Shown: piece by piece, positions 7,579-17,172 of the stretch
Numbering within the stretch: the first letter of the stretch is position 1
How the letters are laid out: the number at the start of each line of letters is the position of its first letter
Assembly (NCBI RefSeq): GCF_016401385.1
Contig: NZ_JAEACF010000001.1
Coordinates: 2,790,001 to 2,854,000 of the forward strand
Direction: 5' to 3'
DNA length: 64,000 bases
Source: Fictibacillus halophilus
GTDB taxonomy: Bacteria > Bacillota > Bacilli > Bacillales > Fictibacillaceae
Translations under genes and position numbers: made by a program
The notes under the pieces: model-generated
The model's input: only the letters and a program-made list of their open reading frames with translations
What the model was told of the DNA's origin: nothing
Database searches by the model: none

Positions 7579-10554
7579 CTATTGGGTTGTCAAATAAGTA
7601 ATAAGAACCTGATTATTTTCTTCTTTTGTATAATCCGTGTTTTGACCATTTACATAAACAGATTTAATGTCAGGTGCATAAAAGAGTAAATCAATAGTTT
7701 TGAATCTATCAATACCTTTAAATTCCAGGTGAAGTGAATCTTTATTTATTTTCGATTTCATTTCTTCCTCTATGTTTACTTTAACCTTTGGATCTATTAC
7801 ACCTCTTGCAGAGAGGAGCTGACCACGCTTCATGTCGAGATAATTTAAATAATAGAAGTGGGACTGGTTCTTCAAGTCCACTCTTACACTATTACTTGTT
7901 TCTTTGTAGCCTTTAATACTTGCTGAACTGTTATTTTTATATGGCTGATAAATTTTAAGGAAATTCGCTTCATTTCCGTTTTGTCTCTCTATTAATATTG
8001 GGCTCAATTGATTAGGTTGAGTTGAAGGTCCTGGGCCAGTAGCTCTAATCAATTTTCCATTGTTTGATGTGGGTATTGATATAACTCTCAGTCCAGAACC
8101 TCCATCATTGAAGGTTGCATTCCAAGTAGAATTAGATTTTACAGTACTCACATCTTTCAAATGTTCGTAGCCGTTGCTGCTATAGCCAAACAACGATTTA
8201 GAATTGGCGCTCCACGTCTTAACATCAGTAGCTAGCTTACCCAACCCATGTAAAAACCAATCATATGAGTGTTTCTTCTTAGGATCTGACACTTGAAACC
8301 AATCGACAACATAATCATTATTCATCCATATGGCTCGAGAGTATTTTATATCATAAGCCTCATTAGCTTCTGCATACATATACTTAAATGTCTTGGTATC
8401 AATAAATGAAACCATATTACCAGTAGTTTCTTGCTGAGGCTTTCCGTCAACTACGACTGTATTATGGCCAATCGTTTGTTTATACCATGTTCTGTAAAGA
8501 GGATGGGAGTATGCTGGTGTACCAAAGTCAGGCGCTAAATTCTTACCTACTCCAAACAAATCAATGCCAAGTTTATCAAGATGCCCGTGTGAACCCCCAT
8601 GAGGTCCATAATCCATTAATGTATAAAGCTGGTCCACGCTATTGGGTGTATCCGACCTAAGAATCCCATGTCCGACATCCTTAAAATTACTGCTTCTGAT
8701 CCCACTATATGTGGATGGTAAAATTGAATCTTCACCAAAAAATAGAGCAAAATCCCCTCTCCTATATAAGGTTTTATATTTTTCATTCATTAACCAAGCA
8801 TATTTTGAATCCTTATAATTGGTATATGCTGATTCATAGTCGTAATAACCCTTAGAAGAAAAGGAGTTAATTAATGAGGCTCCATAGCTTCCACCATCAT
8901 TATTTGAAGGCAAGGTCAGATTAGGGTAAGCATAGAGCAATGGCGTATCAAACATCTTTTTGAAATTTTCATTTAAGAATAGATTATAGTCCCATTTAGC
9001 TGCAGTTTCGGCTAGTATGTTTAGTGGTGCAAGTGTATATGCATGATAGGCTATTGAGCCTTCCCACCAAAAACCATCCGATTCCACTCCGTTTTCCATC
9101 AAGTATTCAAAACCTTCTTTACCATATACCGCCTGTTGTAGCAGCTGACGGTCTCCTAACACAGCACCTGCCATACCAATTGCAGCATTGTGCCACGCTT
9201 GCCAGTTTGATCGCCCGACTGAGTAGCTTGTAATTGATTCAATTGAAGGTCGAATAAGGTTTAATTCTACGTTTCTTTTTGCCTCATCTGAAAATTCACT
9301 GTGATTGTAGAGCAAGTCATAAGACTGAATAATATCTACCATTGCTACTGACTCATCTAGCGATTGCCAAAACATTCTTCCACCTCGACTTTGAAGTGGA
9401 TACATAGGATAAGCATCGGCATAATCATTTAGAATCCTAATCGCTTCGCTTCCATAGTTGCTATTACCACTCAAGGCATACGCTACTGAAAGATTCTTTA
9501 ATGCTTGGGTGGCTTCATTGTGTTTATAATAATTCAATCCCGCATCAAATTTTCCCCCGTAATAAGTACTGTTCTCAGATTTACAAACATGCTTCCCTTT
9601 ATCAAAAGTGAGGGATGAACCATCTTTGCAAACATACCATGATGGATGTCCTGCATAACCCATTGGCACCGTAATTTTTGCATTCAGCCATCTATTCGCT
9701 TCTTTTTCAATATACTTCCAGTAATTGTTGGCCCACTGTTCTTTTTTAATTCGCTGTTTTGCTCTTTCCAGTTGAGAGCTTCCGATAAAAGAGTTTGGAT
9801 GTTTATGTTTAGCAAGAGAATAATCCACTGCTTCATAATTTAAAGAAACATCTGATTGATTAGATGACGAATCTGCGACTCTAACATAAAGTTTATTATT
9901 CTGACCCATTGTTACTTTCTGCATAGAAGAAACAATAAATGTCCCTTCACTATCAGGTAATAGGATTATGGTTTGTACATCCGTTTTAAGAATATCTTTA
10001 AATTCACTAGGTATTTCTAATTTATATGTGTTTTTTTTGGTCCCTTGATTTTTTACGTGAATAAAAAATTCTAGATAGTCACCTACAGCCACTCGTTTTG
10101 TACTAGTCAAATTATAATTAACTTCATTGCTCTGAAATGTAATTTTATTCTTTTCCATATCTGATTCTATTCGCAAATGAGTAAGATCTTCAAAGATTTC
10201 TTTAGAGATCATTGGGGTTTTTCCTATTTTTTGAATCTTTTCACTCAATGTAATAGCTTTTCCATTTACTACTGCACTGTCTGAGTTTAATTTTAAAACA
10301 AACGTGTCATTTCGATGGCTAATAGTTGCATACTGATTCGATGTATCCCATGCTACTCTGAAGCCTAGAGACCGAAAGGAATCATCAATGGGCATCCAAA
10401 GAGTACTTCCTTTCCAAACAGGCTCATTACTCAATTGAACTGTACTTCCATTCACCATGAGTTTAATTTCCTTTGATGAGAAAACAGTCGTAGTTATAAA
10501 CAACGTGACTAATGTAAAAACAATGATTAAGTTGACTTGAATTTTTTTTCTCAT
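7579..10554 (-). CDS. Secreted heparinase II/III / alginate-lyase-like polysaccharide lyase
   Basis: 991 residues. An N-terminal signal or anchor segment (1-27) is followed by a copper-amine-oxidase-N-like wall domain (about 30-140), a beta-sandwich resembling NEW3 domains (about 150-240), an alpha/alpha helical lyase domain (about 250-580) and a heparinase II/III-type beta domain (about 600-900). Readable catalytic-type residues are NWQAWHNAA (450-458), SIAYHAYTLAP (500-510) and GGSHGHLDKLGID (653-665). This fold class cleaves uronic-acid polysaccharides by beta-elimination. Its position beside a uronate-type synthase suggests it processes or releases the locus's own polymer, as AlgL does for alginate. 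It is a single gene with its own terminator, transcribed in the same direction as the synthase. The exact PL family and substrate are not determinable here. Confidence 0.85.
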   Translation of the reverse strand: MRKKIQVNLIIVFTLVTLFITTTVFSSKEIKLMVNGSTVQLSNEPVWKGSTLWMPIDDSFRSLGFRVAWDTSNQYATISHRNDTFVLKLNSDSAVVNGKAITLSEKIQKIGKTPMISKEIFEDLTHLRIESDMEKNKITFQSNEVNYNLTSTKRVAVGDYLEFFIHVKNQGTKKNTYKLEIPSEFKDILKTDVQTIILLPDSEGTFIVSSMQKVTMGQNNKLYVRVADSSSNQSDVSLNYEAVDYSLAKHKHPNSFIGSSQLERAKQRIKKEQWANNYWKYIEKEANRWLNAKITVPMGYAGHPSWYVCKDGSSLTFDKGKHVCKSENSTYYGGKFDAGLNYYKHNEATQALKNLSVAYALSGNSNYGSEAIRILNDYADAYPMYPLQSRGGRMFWQSLDESVAMVDIIQSYDLLYNHSEFSDEAKRNVELNLIRPSIESITSYSVGRSNWQAWHNAAIGMAGAVLGDRQLLQQAVYGKEGFEYLMENGVESDGFWWEGSIAYHAYTLAPLNILAETAAKWDYNLFLNENFKKMFDTPLLYAYPNLTLPSNNDGGSYGASLINSFSSKGYYDYESAYTNYKDSKYAWLMNEKYKTLYRRGDFALFFGEDSILPSTYSGIRSSNFKDVGHGILRSDTPNSVDQLYTLMDYGPHGGSHGHLDKLGIDLFGVGKNLAPDFGTPAYSHPLYRTWYKQTIGHNTVVVDGKPQQETTGNMVSFIDTKTFKYMYAEANEAYDIKYSRAIWMNNDYVVDWFQVSDPKKKHSYDWFLHGLGKLATDVKTWSANSKSLFGYSSNGYEHLKDVSTVKSNSTWNATFNDGGSGLRVISIPTSNNGKLIRATGPGPSTQPNQLSPILIERQNGNEANFLKIYQPYKNNSSASIKGYKETSNSVRVDLKNQSHFYYLNYLDMKRGQLLSARGVIDPKVKVNIEEEMKSKINKDSLHLEFKGIDRFKTIDLLFYAPDIKSVYVNGQNTDYTKEENNQVLITYLTTQ

Positions 10555-10850
10555 AACTAAACCCCCATACGTTTTACCTTTTATCGTCTAATCTAGGGAA
10601 ATTTAAACATTTCTGTTATGACGTAAAGTAACAAGATGAGGATCAGTTATATTAACTTTTTTTTGATTAACAAAATCTTAATATATGATTTATAAACATG
10701 ATTATTAGCATTAAATGTTGGATTTTTAGCACATGTATATTATTAAAAAATTCTAATAATTATATTTGGATAATGAAAAGGGTGGACTTGGGGTTTAAGT
10801 TAATATATTCTTGTTAAGTTAAAAAATATTATATTAGGAGAGGATAAATC

Positions 10851-11975
10851 TTGGGTAATCAATCTATTCCAGATGACACGATTAAAGATTTAGACAGTAC
10901 TAAGCCTTTAACGCAGTATAATTACACATTAGATACGTTGAGGGTTGCTGCAACATTTATGGTTGTACTCATACACCAAATGTCAATTTATTACGAAAAT
11001 GGTTTTGATGGTTTTTGGAATTTTTTCTTATATCGTTTACTTTTTGATATTTCCGTACCCATTTTCTTTGCAGCAATGGGATATTTCATCTTCACAAAAG
11101 AGTTTGGAACAGAATCTAAGAAAAAATTAAGCACAATATCACTGAAACGTTCTGCTCGTTATTTTAAGTATTATATTCTTGCTAGTGCTGTTTATGTTGG
11201 TATTGAGTATTTTGTCGTACAAATAGATAAGGCATATTTAAACTATAATTCTATGGAAATTTTCATGAGTCGTTTTACTCTTGACCGTTTCATTAACGGT
11301 ACAATTGGCGGTGTACACCTATGGTTCTTAATGGGAGCTGTTCTGAGTTTTATTCTATTCGCTATCTTGTTCCGTTTTGGTGTTCACCCAGCTGCTATGA
11401 TTTTAATTGCTGGACCATTATATTATGTAGGGCATATTCAACCATTAGCAAATCTTCAATATGTCGATCAACTAATTGCTGATGAAGGCTTGTTCATGGG
11501 GATGTTCTATATGACAATCGGTATGTTTGTTCGGGCTTTAACAATCAAGTACAATCCTTCTTATCTACTAATTGCTATAGGCACGTTACTTATTTTCCCA
11601 TTTGCACAATATTTTAAATTTGGACCACCACCTTTTATTTTCCTTACAGCCTCAACTATGTTTTTCATCATCTATGCAAGAAGTAAGGGTTCAATCGGAA
11701 AGAACAGCAAATTTATTCACCACTTTTCTAAGTACAGCTTATTTATTTACCTGTTCCATTTAGGATTCTTACGATTATCAAATAAGGCTCTGCAATCCTA
11801 TAATCACACGAACGGAATAACAAATCCGTTTTGGAGTGAAGCCTGGTATTTTCCTGTTGTGTTCACATTAGCAATTGTTGGTCCCATTCTTTTATTTTAC
11901 ATTTTATATGGGCCAATCCTAGTATATAAAAAGCAGGCAAAGAAAAAAAACATTGATTTACATGCAACAGTATAG
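10851..11975 (+). CDS. Integral membrane acyltransferase family 3 (IcaC/OafA/WecH-like)
   Basis: 374 residues, TTG start with AGGAGAGG at 10836-10843. It has about ten hydrophobic segments. The first helix carries TLDTLRVAATFMVVLIHQ, with Arg31 and His42 as the expected acyltransferase-3 catalytic pair. Members move acyl groups, often acetyl or succinyl, onto surface polysaccharides, and IcaC is the O-succinyltransferase of PNAG loci. It is divergent from the lyase gene and alone on the plus strand of this region. I infer that it decorates the polymer made by one of the two neighbouring GT2 synthases. Confidence 0.85.
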   Translation: MGNQSIPDDTIKDLDSTKPLTQYNYTLDTLRVAATFMVVLIHQMSIYYENGFDGFWNFFLYRLLFDISVPIFFAAMGYFIFTKEFGTESKKKLSTISLKRSARYFKYYILASAVYVGIEYFVVQIDKAYLNYNSMEIFMSRFTLDRFINGTIGGVHLWFLMGAVLSFILFAILFRFGVHPAAMILIAGPLYYVGHIQPLANLQYVDQLIADEGLFMGMFYMTIGMFVRALTIKYNPSYLLIAIGTLLIFPFAQYFKFGPPPFIFLTASTMFFIIYARSKGSIGKNSKFIHHFSKYSLFIYLFHLGFLRLSNKALQSYNHTNGITNPFWSEAWYFPVVFTLAIVGPILLFYILYGPILVYKKQAKKKNIDLHATV

Positions 11976-12094
11976 AACTAAACACGTAATTTAGAAAGTA
12001 TTTCCATTTAACTGATACAACACTTAGTCTCATACTCCAAAGGTAGTAATAATTCAATTATCAACGAGTCTCTATCATAAATTACCTACAGTTA

Positions 12095-12122
12095 AAGACA
12101 GCCCTTGTAAAAGAGCTGTCTT
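12095..12122. terminator. Hairpin between convergent acyltransferase and subtilase genes
   Basis: An 8-bp stem AAGACAGC (12095-12102 with 12115-12122). Neither strand has a strong T run, so terminator activity is uncertain, but it sits exactly between two convergent gene ends. Confidence 0.5.
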
Positions 12123-12131
12123 GAACCTACA

Positions 12132-15100
12132 TTAAATCAGTTTTAACTTTAACGTATACGGTGTTAATGAGGCGTTACCGAAAATGTCTGTGACTTTCAC
12201 GTGATACGTTCCTTTTTTAACAGAGAAGTTCAAGAACTCTGCGTCTCCTAAACCATACGTATCAGAGGATGCAACAAGCTTTCCTTTGTTGTCATACAGA
12301 CTGATCACACCGTCGATCTGTGCGTTTGCAAATGTGAGGTTACCTGTTTTTGCACTCTTCACGTTAAACTTGTACCAATCTGCATCGCCGTTTGAAACGC
12401 CCGCATTGAGATAGCCTGTGCTTTCCCACGTATTTGTTGATTTCCATTTTAGTGTGATTGGTTTAGATGGTACATTGTTTTTCACAACAGATCCTGCATC
12501 TTCATCTTTAGTGTTAACAGGTTTAACCGTTAACTCGTATTCGTTCAAGTTAGCAGGCGGGTATTCCCAGCTCCATTGGTCGATAATGATGAAGTAGCCT
12601 TTCCCTGATTTTGCTTTAAATGAACCTTGCTCAGGTTCGTTCGCAAATCCTCGATCCGTCACGCGTGCACTTCCGAATTCCTCTTCATCTAGCTTTCGGT
12701 TGCCGTTCGTGTCTTCTAGTATTACAAGAATGCCATCAACAGGCTGTAGCAATTCTTTTGGATATTTCGCTTTCAACTCTTTTGATGTTGCTAATGGCTG
12801 GAAGTGCGCGCCATAGATGCTGTTCGATTTTGCTTTTACATAATAAGCATCAACATCTCCATTTGAACCAAAGTTCGCACGGATTTTCTCACCAGCCATA
12901 TCTTTTACTGGTGTATTCTCAAAATCGTTATTTGGCTCGTGCTTATCTTCAGTATTCTTAAACTTCATCTTAGATGTGATCACATAACGATCAAAGCTAG
13001 GTTGATAGTTTAAGTCCATCACGCGGATAAAATACTCTTCCCCTTTTCGCAGCCCTGCAGATAACTGATACTTTGTTTTAACATCGCTAAATCCATACTC
13101 AATGTTTGATGCTACTGGAATTAAATCCATGTAACCATCTTGGAATTCGTGGATTTTTAGAATTTCAACAACCGGTACAGAGTCTGAATAGCTAAAGTCA
13201 AACTGTAAGATTCCGCTCTCATCTAGCTGTAATTTGAAGTAATCTTCATCACCGCTGAACTGAAGATGACCCATCGCACCTGTTTCTACATCATATTCCA
13301 ATGCGGATTCGCGCAGTTGGTTCATCATTTCCTCTTGCTCAGCCATCCAATCTTCATTCTCAGATTCATGGAAGCTTCGTTTGTATTGTGCACGTTTATT
13401 AAGGAAGCTTTCAATGGAAACACCGCCTTCCATATACTCTTCCTCATAATGGCCGTACAAAGGTAGGCCGTCTTCATCTTCAGACATCGCTTTTGTATCC
13501 ACTTTAAGAGAATAAGGAAGGTGTGAAGAAGGCCATTCCTTCATCCCATTACCCACTTCGCCCATCATGAACGAGTAGCTAGGTGTATGGTTGTTCACTT
13601 CGATAATATATTCCACGCCAGGCATGGCTTCAAATGTATACTTTTCACTTTCGCTTGTTGGCTTGTAATTGATGACTTCCATTAGATGCTCCATTGGAGG
13701 CATCTCTTCTTCTGGCAGATCTTCCATTTCCTCTTCAGGAAATTCTTCAACCATATACACGCCAATGGCACTATCAATTCCTGTTACGCCCTTTAAGTCG
13801 ACATTAACAAGTTGTGGCTCTTCACCTGATAGTTTGAATGTGTAGTAATCAGAATCTCCATTTTCTTCTGCCGTAAATGTACGATCGGTTTCTTTTTCAT
13901 TGTTGTAAGGGAAATCTTTAACTTGTACTGGCTTTTCTTTTGTGTTCGAATCTTCCATAAGTTTATCAAATTTTTCTATAGTCAACTGATAAGAGGACTT
14001 GCCAGCTGCGTTGTAGTTTCCGTTTGCATCTGAAACACCGATTACAAGTGTGCCATCTTCAGCCACTTTATAAAGGTGTCCTTCTGCTTTTCCTTCAGCT
14101 ACTGCGTTAACAGGAAGCTCTTTTGGTTTTGTATCCTTATCTATTAAATAGTAAGTCATCTTATAGTCATAATCGGAAGATCCTACAAGAGTGGTTTGAA
14201 TGTACTGACCTGCTTTTACAGGAACTTGAACAAACTTCTCTTCATACGGAAGCTTAATCGCTCCTTTTTCTACTAACTTCTTCGTAAGATCTATTTTCTT
14301 GGCTGCTTTTAGTAAGCTCGCTTTATCACGTTTTACATTAACAGAAGGTGGAATCTTAGAAGTATTAAACGAAATTGCTTTTACCGGATCAACAAGCCCG
14401 TTAGCAAACTTCGTGTCGTATCCTTTTACTCCCAGATCTTTCGTAGTATGTTCTAAAATGTACTCAATCTGTTTGGGTGTAAGATTAGGGTTCTTCGATA
14501 ATAAAAGTGACACAACCCCAGCGACTACTGGAGATGACATCGATGTTCCACTCATCTTCATAAACGTTGACTTCTTCTCATAATGATAAAGCGGTGCATA
14601 GACATCTTCACCAGGTGCAACAACATCCACTGAAGGACCGTAGTTCGAGTAATAAGAGAGTTCGTTCATCTTATTTGTTGAACCAACAGAGATAACCCCT
14701 TCTAATGCAGCTGGATAAGAAGGCATATCGATTGCTTCATTTCCTGCAGATGCGACTACTGTTACGTTTGCAGCTAACGCTTTTTTCACAGCTTCTGCAA
14801 TAAGAGGAGAATTAGAGTAGCCACCTAAACTCATGTTAATCACTTTCGCCTTCTTCTCAACCGCATAAAGAATAGCTTCAGCAATGACATAATCTGAAGC
14901 ACCCATACCTCGATCAAACACATCGATTGGTAAGATCTCCACATTCGGGTTAATTCCATACCCGCCAATACCGTTTCCTTTTTCACCAGCAATGATCCCT
15001 GCAACATGCGTTCCATGTGAATCAGGAGAACCTTGATTCATCGGATTTACAGCATTATAAGATGGAAGCAATTTATTTTTTAATTCAGGATGATTTTTAT

Positions 15101-15620
15101 CAATACCTGTATCAATTACAGCTACTCGTACTTTGTTCTTACCGCTCATCGTTTGAGCTTTTCCTACATTTAATAGAGACAGATGATATTGTTCGGCTGT
15201 CTTTGGATCAGATGTTCCTTGTCTTGTAAAAAGCGCACTTGGTGAAACGTAAGTAACAGAATTTAGTTTGCTATAGTTCTGCATTACAGCATCAAGCTTT
15301 TTCCCTTTATCAATTTTTACTACGTCATAGCCTAATGAAGTAATTCTTCGTTGTAGGGATGCTCCTGCCTTCTTATGATCAGAAGCGGTTAATGGTTTGA
15401 CATACTTCACAATTAGCACAGAATCACTCATCTGTTTTTGCTTTTGTTTAGTAGGACCAAATAAGTTTTCTTTTACGGTATTACCTGGTTCAAATAAAGT
15501 AGAGACTGGAATTGAACTTACCTTAACCTCGTCTGATTTTGCTGAGACTGTCGTTAAGCCCGTTCCAACTAAACTAGCTGTCAGAGTGAGTGAAGCTAGT
15601 TTCTTGTGCCAATTAACCAT
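12132..15620 (-). CDS. Large secreted subtilisin-family (S8) serine protease
   Basis: 1162 residues from ATG 15620 (AAAGGGG, 8-nt spacer). A further in-frame ATG 37 codons upstream would precede the signal peptide and overlap the promoter. Signal peptide about 1-27, inhibitor-like propeptide about 65-130, catalytic domain about 160-415 with Asp170 (VIDTGID), His202 (SHGTHVAG), oxyanion Asn294 and Ser360 (GTSMSSP). The remaining 700 residues look like repeated beta-sandwich modules of the PPC type, including an acidic, Met-rich stretch (EEEMEDLPEEEM). No SLH, LPXTG or membrane anchor is seen, so it is probably released or loosely wall-bound. It could mature surface proteins; nothing ties it specifically to the polysaccharide genes. 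Confidence 0.92.
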   Translation of the reverse strand: MVNWHKKLASLTLTASLVGTGLTTVSAKSDEVKVSSIPVSTLFEPGNTVKENLFGPTKQKQKQMSDSVLIVKYVKPLTASDHKKAGASLQRRITSLGYDVVKIDKGKKLDAVMQNYSKLNSVTYVSPSALFTRQGTSDPKTAEQYHLSLLNVGKAQTMSGKNKVRVAVIDTGIDKNHPELKNKLLPSYNAVNPMNQGSPDSHGTHVAGIIAGEKGNGIGGYGINPNVEILPIDVFDRGMGASDYVIAEAILYAVEKKAKVINMSLGGYSNSPLIAEAVKKALAANVTVVASAGNEAIDMPSYPAALEGVISVGSTNKMNELSYYSNYGPSVDVVAPGEDVYAPLYHYEKKSTFMKMSGTSMSSPVVAGVVSLLLSKNPNLTPKQIEYILEHTTKDLGVKGYDTKFANGLVDPVKAISFNTSKIPPSVNVKRDKASLLKAAKKIDLTKKLVEKGAIKLPYEEKFVQVPVKAGQYIQTTLVGSSDYDYKMTYYLIDKDTKPKELPVNAVAEGKAEGHLYKVAEDGTLVIGVSDANGNYNAAGKSSYQLTIEKFDKLMEDSNTKEKPVQVKDFPYNNEKETDRTFTAEENGDSDYYTFKLSGEEPQLVNVDLKGVTGIDSAIGVYMVEEFPEEEMEDLPEEEMPPMEHLMEVINYKPTSESEKYTFEAMPGVEYIIEVNNHTPSYSFMMGEVGNGMKEWPSSHLPYSLKVDTKAMSEDEDGLPLYGHYEEEYMEGGVSIESFLNKRAQYKRSFHESENEDWMAEQEEMMNQLRESALEYDVETGAMGHLQFSGDEDYFKLQLDESGILQFDFSYSDSVPVVEILKIHEFQDGYMDLIPVASNIEYGFSDVKTKYQLSAGLRKGEEYFIRVMDLNYQPSFDRYVITSKMKFKNTEDKHEPNNDFENTPVKDMAGEKIRANFGSNGDVDAYYVKAKSNSIYGAHFQPLATSKELKAKYPKELLQPVDGILVILEDTNGNRKLDEEEFGSARVTDRGFANEPEQGSFKAKSGKGYFIIIDQWSWEYPPANLNEYELTVKPVNTKDEDAGSVVKNNVPSKPITLKWKSTNTWESTGYLNAGVSNGDADWYKFNVKSAKTGNLTFANAQIDGVISLYDNKGKLVASSDTYGLGDAEFLNFSVKKGTYHVKVTDIFGNASLTPYTLKLKLI

Positions 15621-15663
15621 ACACTTAACCCCTTTTATAGAAATATTTGGTATATCTATTTCT

Positions 15664-15693
15664 ATTATATCAGCCAACGAAACTATCTTACAA
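15664..15693 (-). promoter_or_regulatory. Candidate SigA promoter of the subtilase gene
   Basis: On the minus strand TTGTAA (15688-15693), an 18-nt spacer and a perfect TATAAT (15664-15669), about 45 nt before the chosen start codon. This supports the shorter start. Confidence 0.6.
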
Positions 15694-15703
15694 ATTTTTG
15701 AAT

Positions 15704-15742
15704 AAAAAAATCGAGATATGGAGATTATCATCCACGTCTCGA
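15704..15742 (-). terminator. Intrinsic terminator after the polysaccharide deacetylase gene
   Basis: A stem of TCGAGA-x-TGG type (15711-15721 with 15732-15742), then TTTTTTTATT on the minus strand. Confidence 0.8.
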
Positions 15743-15751
15743 AAACCAGTC

Positions 15752-16984
15752 TTATTTTTGATATTTTTCTAGTTCTTTTATTAATGTTTTTCCAGTCATG
15801 CCACCCGGAACATTAATTCGATTTAACTTAAAAGGACCTTTTTGTTTGTAGTTCATGCCTGGCTTAATCGTGAAAGTCATCTTGATCCCAGCTTGTTTCA
15901 ATAACTTCTCGGCACTGTCACTATTGTCACCAAACGGATAGGCGAACGAGATAACATTATTGCCGACTTTTTCCTCAATAATTTTTTTGTTGAGAAGTAA
16001 GTCGGCTAATACTCTCTTTTCGTAAGCTTGTTGAGTTTCAAGTTTACCATCTATCTTGATTGGTGTGGTAATGGCGCCTCGGTCATAAGTGGCCGTTTTT
16101 CCTTTATGATGCATGTCATACGTATGAGACTGTATCTCAAAAACACCAGACTCGTACATTTCCTTCGCTTGTGCCCAAGTCATTCTAGGAAACTCGTGAA
16201 TTTGCCCATCTTCTATCCGACTTCCTATTATATATACGGTCGCTTTCATATCTAACTCTTTTAAAATAGGATAGGCGATATTGTAGTTGCTTTCATATCC
16301 ATCATCCATCGTAATTAAAAGTGGCTTTTGAGGAAGTTCTTTCTTCCCTTCCATAAACGAGAGCAAGTCATGATCGTTGATTGTTGTATATCCCTGTTCT
16401 TTTAATGCGATTAGTTGCTCTTTGAAAAGATGAGGTTCCACCGTTGCATTAGTAGAAAGACCTTCTTGGAAATGATGGTACATCAATACTGTGACCGGAA
16501 TCTGTTCTTGTGGTAGATCAATAGATTCAACTGAGTTAATGAGAACCGAGCGAGTCGAGTTGTTCCATTTCACGTTATATCCGAGTGAGTCTGCAATAAA
16601 ACGAATAGGTACGAACGTGCGGTTATCATTTGCGATGACAGGAACATCTATAGTAGTAGATTTACCGTTCTTCCAAACTGTTTTCTTATTTAATGTCAGT
16701 TTAAATGTTATGTGTTCTTTTATGATAGTTATGCTGTTATCTTTTCCGTTCCATTTAACTGTAGCATCTAAGTTTTCAAATGTTTTTCGAATTGGCACGA
16801 GTGTTCGCGAATCTTTCACTTGAGGTGGAACATCATATGTAATCTTGTTTTGATCCACATATACCTGAATATCATCTGCTGTAGCAGATCCTGGTGGGTA
16901 TAGCCACAGACCGATCATCATAATAAGAACAATGAGAGTTTGGATAGTTTTTGCTAATAATTTTTTATCTCTATGAAACTTCAA
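15752..16984 (-). CDS. Secreted polysaccharide deacetylase with stalk domains (IcaB/PgaB-like)
   Basis: 410 residues, TTG start behind AGGGGGA. A signal/anchor helix (12-30) is followed by two copper-amine-oxidase-N-like repeats (about 38-150; TLVPIRKTFE and TFVPIRFIAD) and a NodB deacetylase domain (about 160-405). VLMYHHF (166-172), TMDDGY with Asp227/Asp228, and SHTYDMH with His287 and His292 form the metal site typical of the IcaB/PgaB subgroup that N-deacetylates exported beta-1,6-GlcNAc polymers. It is a single-gene unit, divergent from the LuxR-type regulator by 188 bp. A role on the GT2 product of this locus is plausible but not proven, since peptidoglycan is also a possible substrate. 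Confidence 0.88.
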   Translation of the reverse strand: MKFHRDKKLLAKTIQTLIVLIMMIGLWLYPPGSATADDIQVYVDQNKITYDVPPQVKDSRTLVPIRKTFENLDATVKWNGKDNSITIIKEHITFKLTLNKKTVWKNGKSTTIDVPVIANDNRTFVPIRFIADSLGYNVKWNNSTRSVLINSVESIDLPQEQIPVTVLMYHHFQEGLSTNATVEPHLFKEQLIALKEQGYTTINDHDLLSFMEGKKELPQKPLLITMDDGYESNYNIAYPILKELDMKATVYIIGSRIEDGQIHEFPRMTWAQAKEMYESGVFEIQSHTYDMHHKGKTATYDRGAITTPIKIDGKLETQQAYEKRVLADLLLNKKIIEEKVGNNVISFAYPFGDNSDSAEKLLKQAGIKMTFTIKPGMNYKQKGPFKLNRINVPGGMTGKTLIKELEKYQK

Positions 16985-17172
16985 TTAAAAATCCCCCTAA
17001 AAAACAAACAAAATTACTCCATATTACTAATATACATATTTTACCTATGTTTTTCACTATGTTTTTACTTAAATGTATATTTTTACAATAATAAAAGTTA
17101 AAGAGAAAACTGATGACATTTTTTTGAATTTGCTGTAACTTTGATTATGTTAATCAATTTGGAGGTTTTTTT

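Noticed and set aside
15621..15731. Longer N-terminus for the large subtilase
   Set aside because: The extension crosses the predicted promoter and precedes the signal peptide. ATG 15620 has AAAGGGG upstream.
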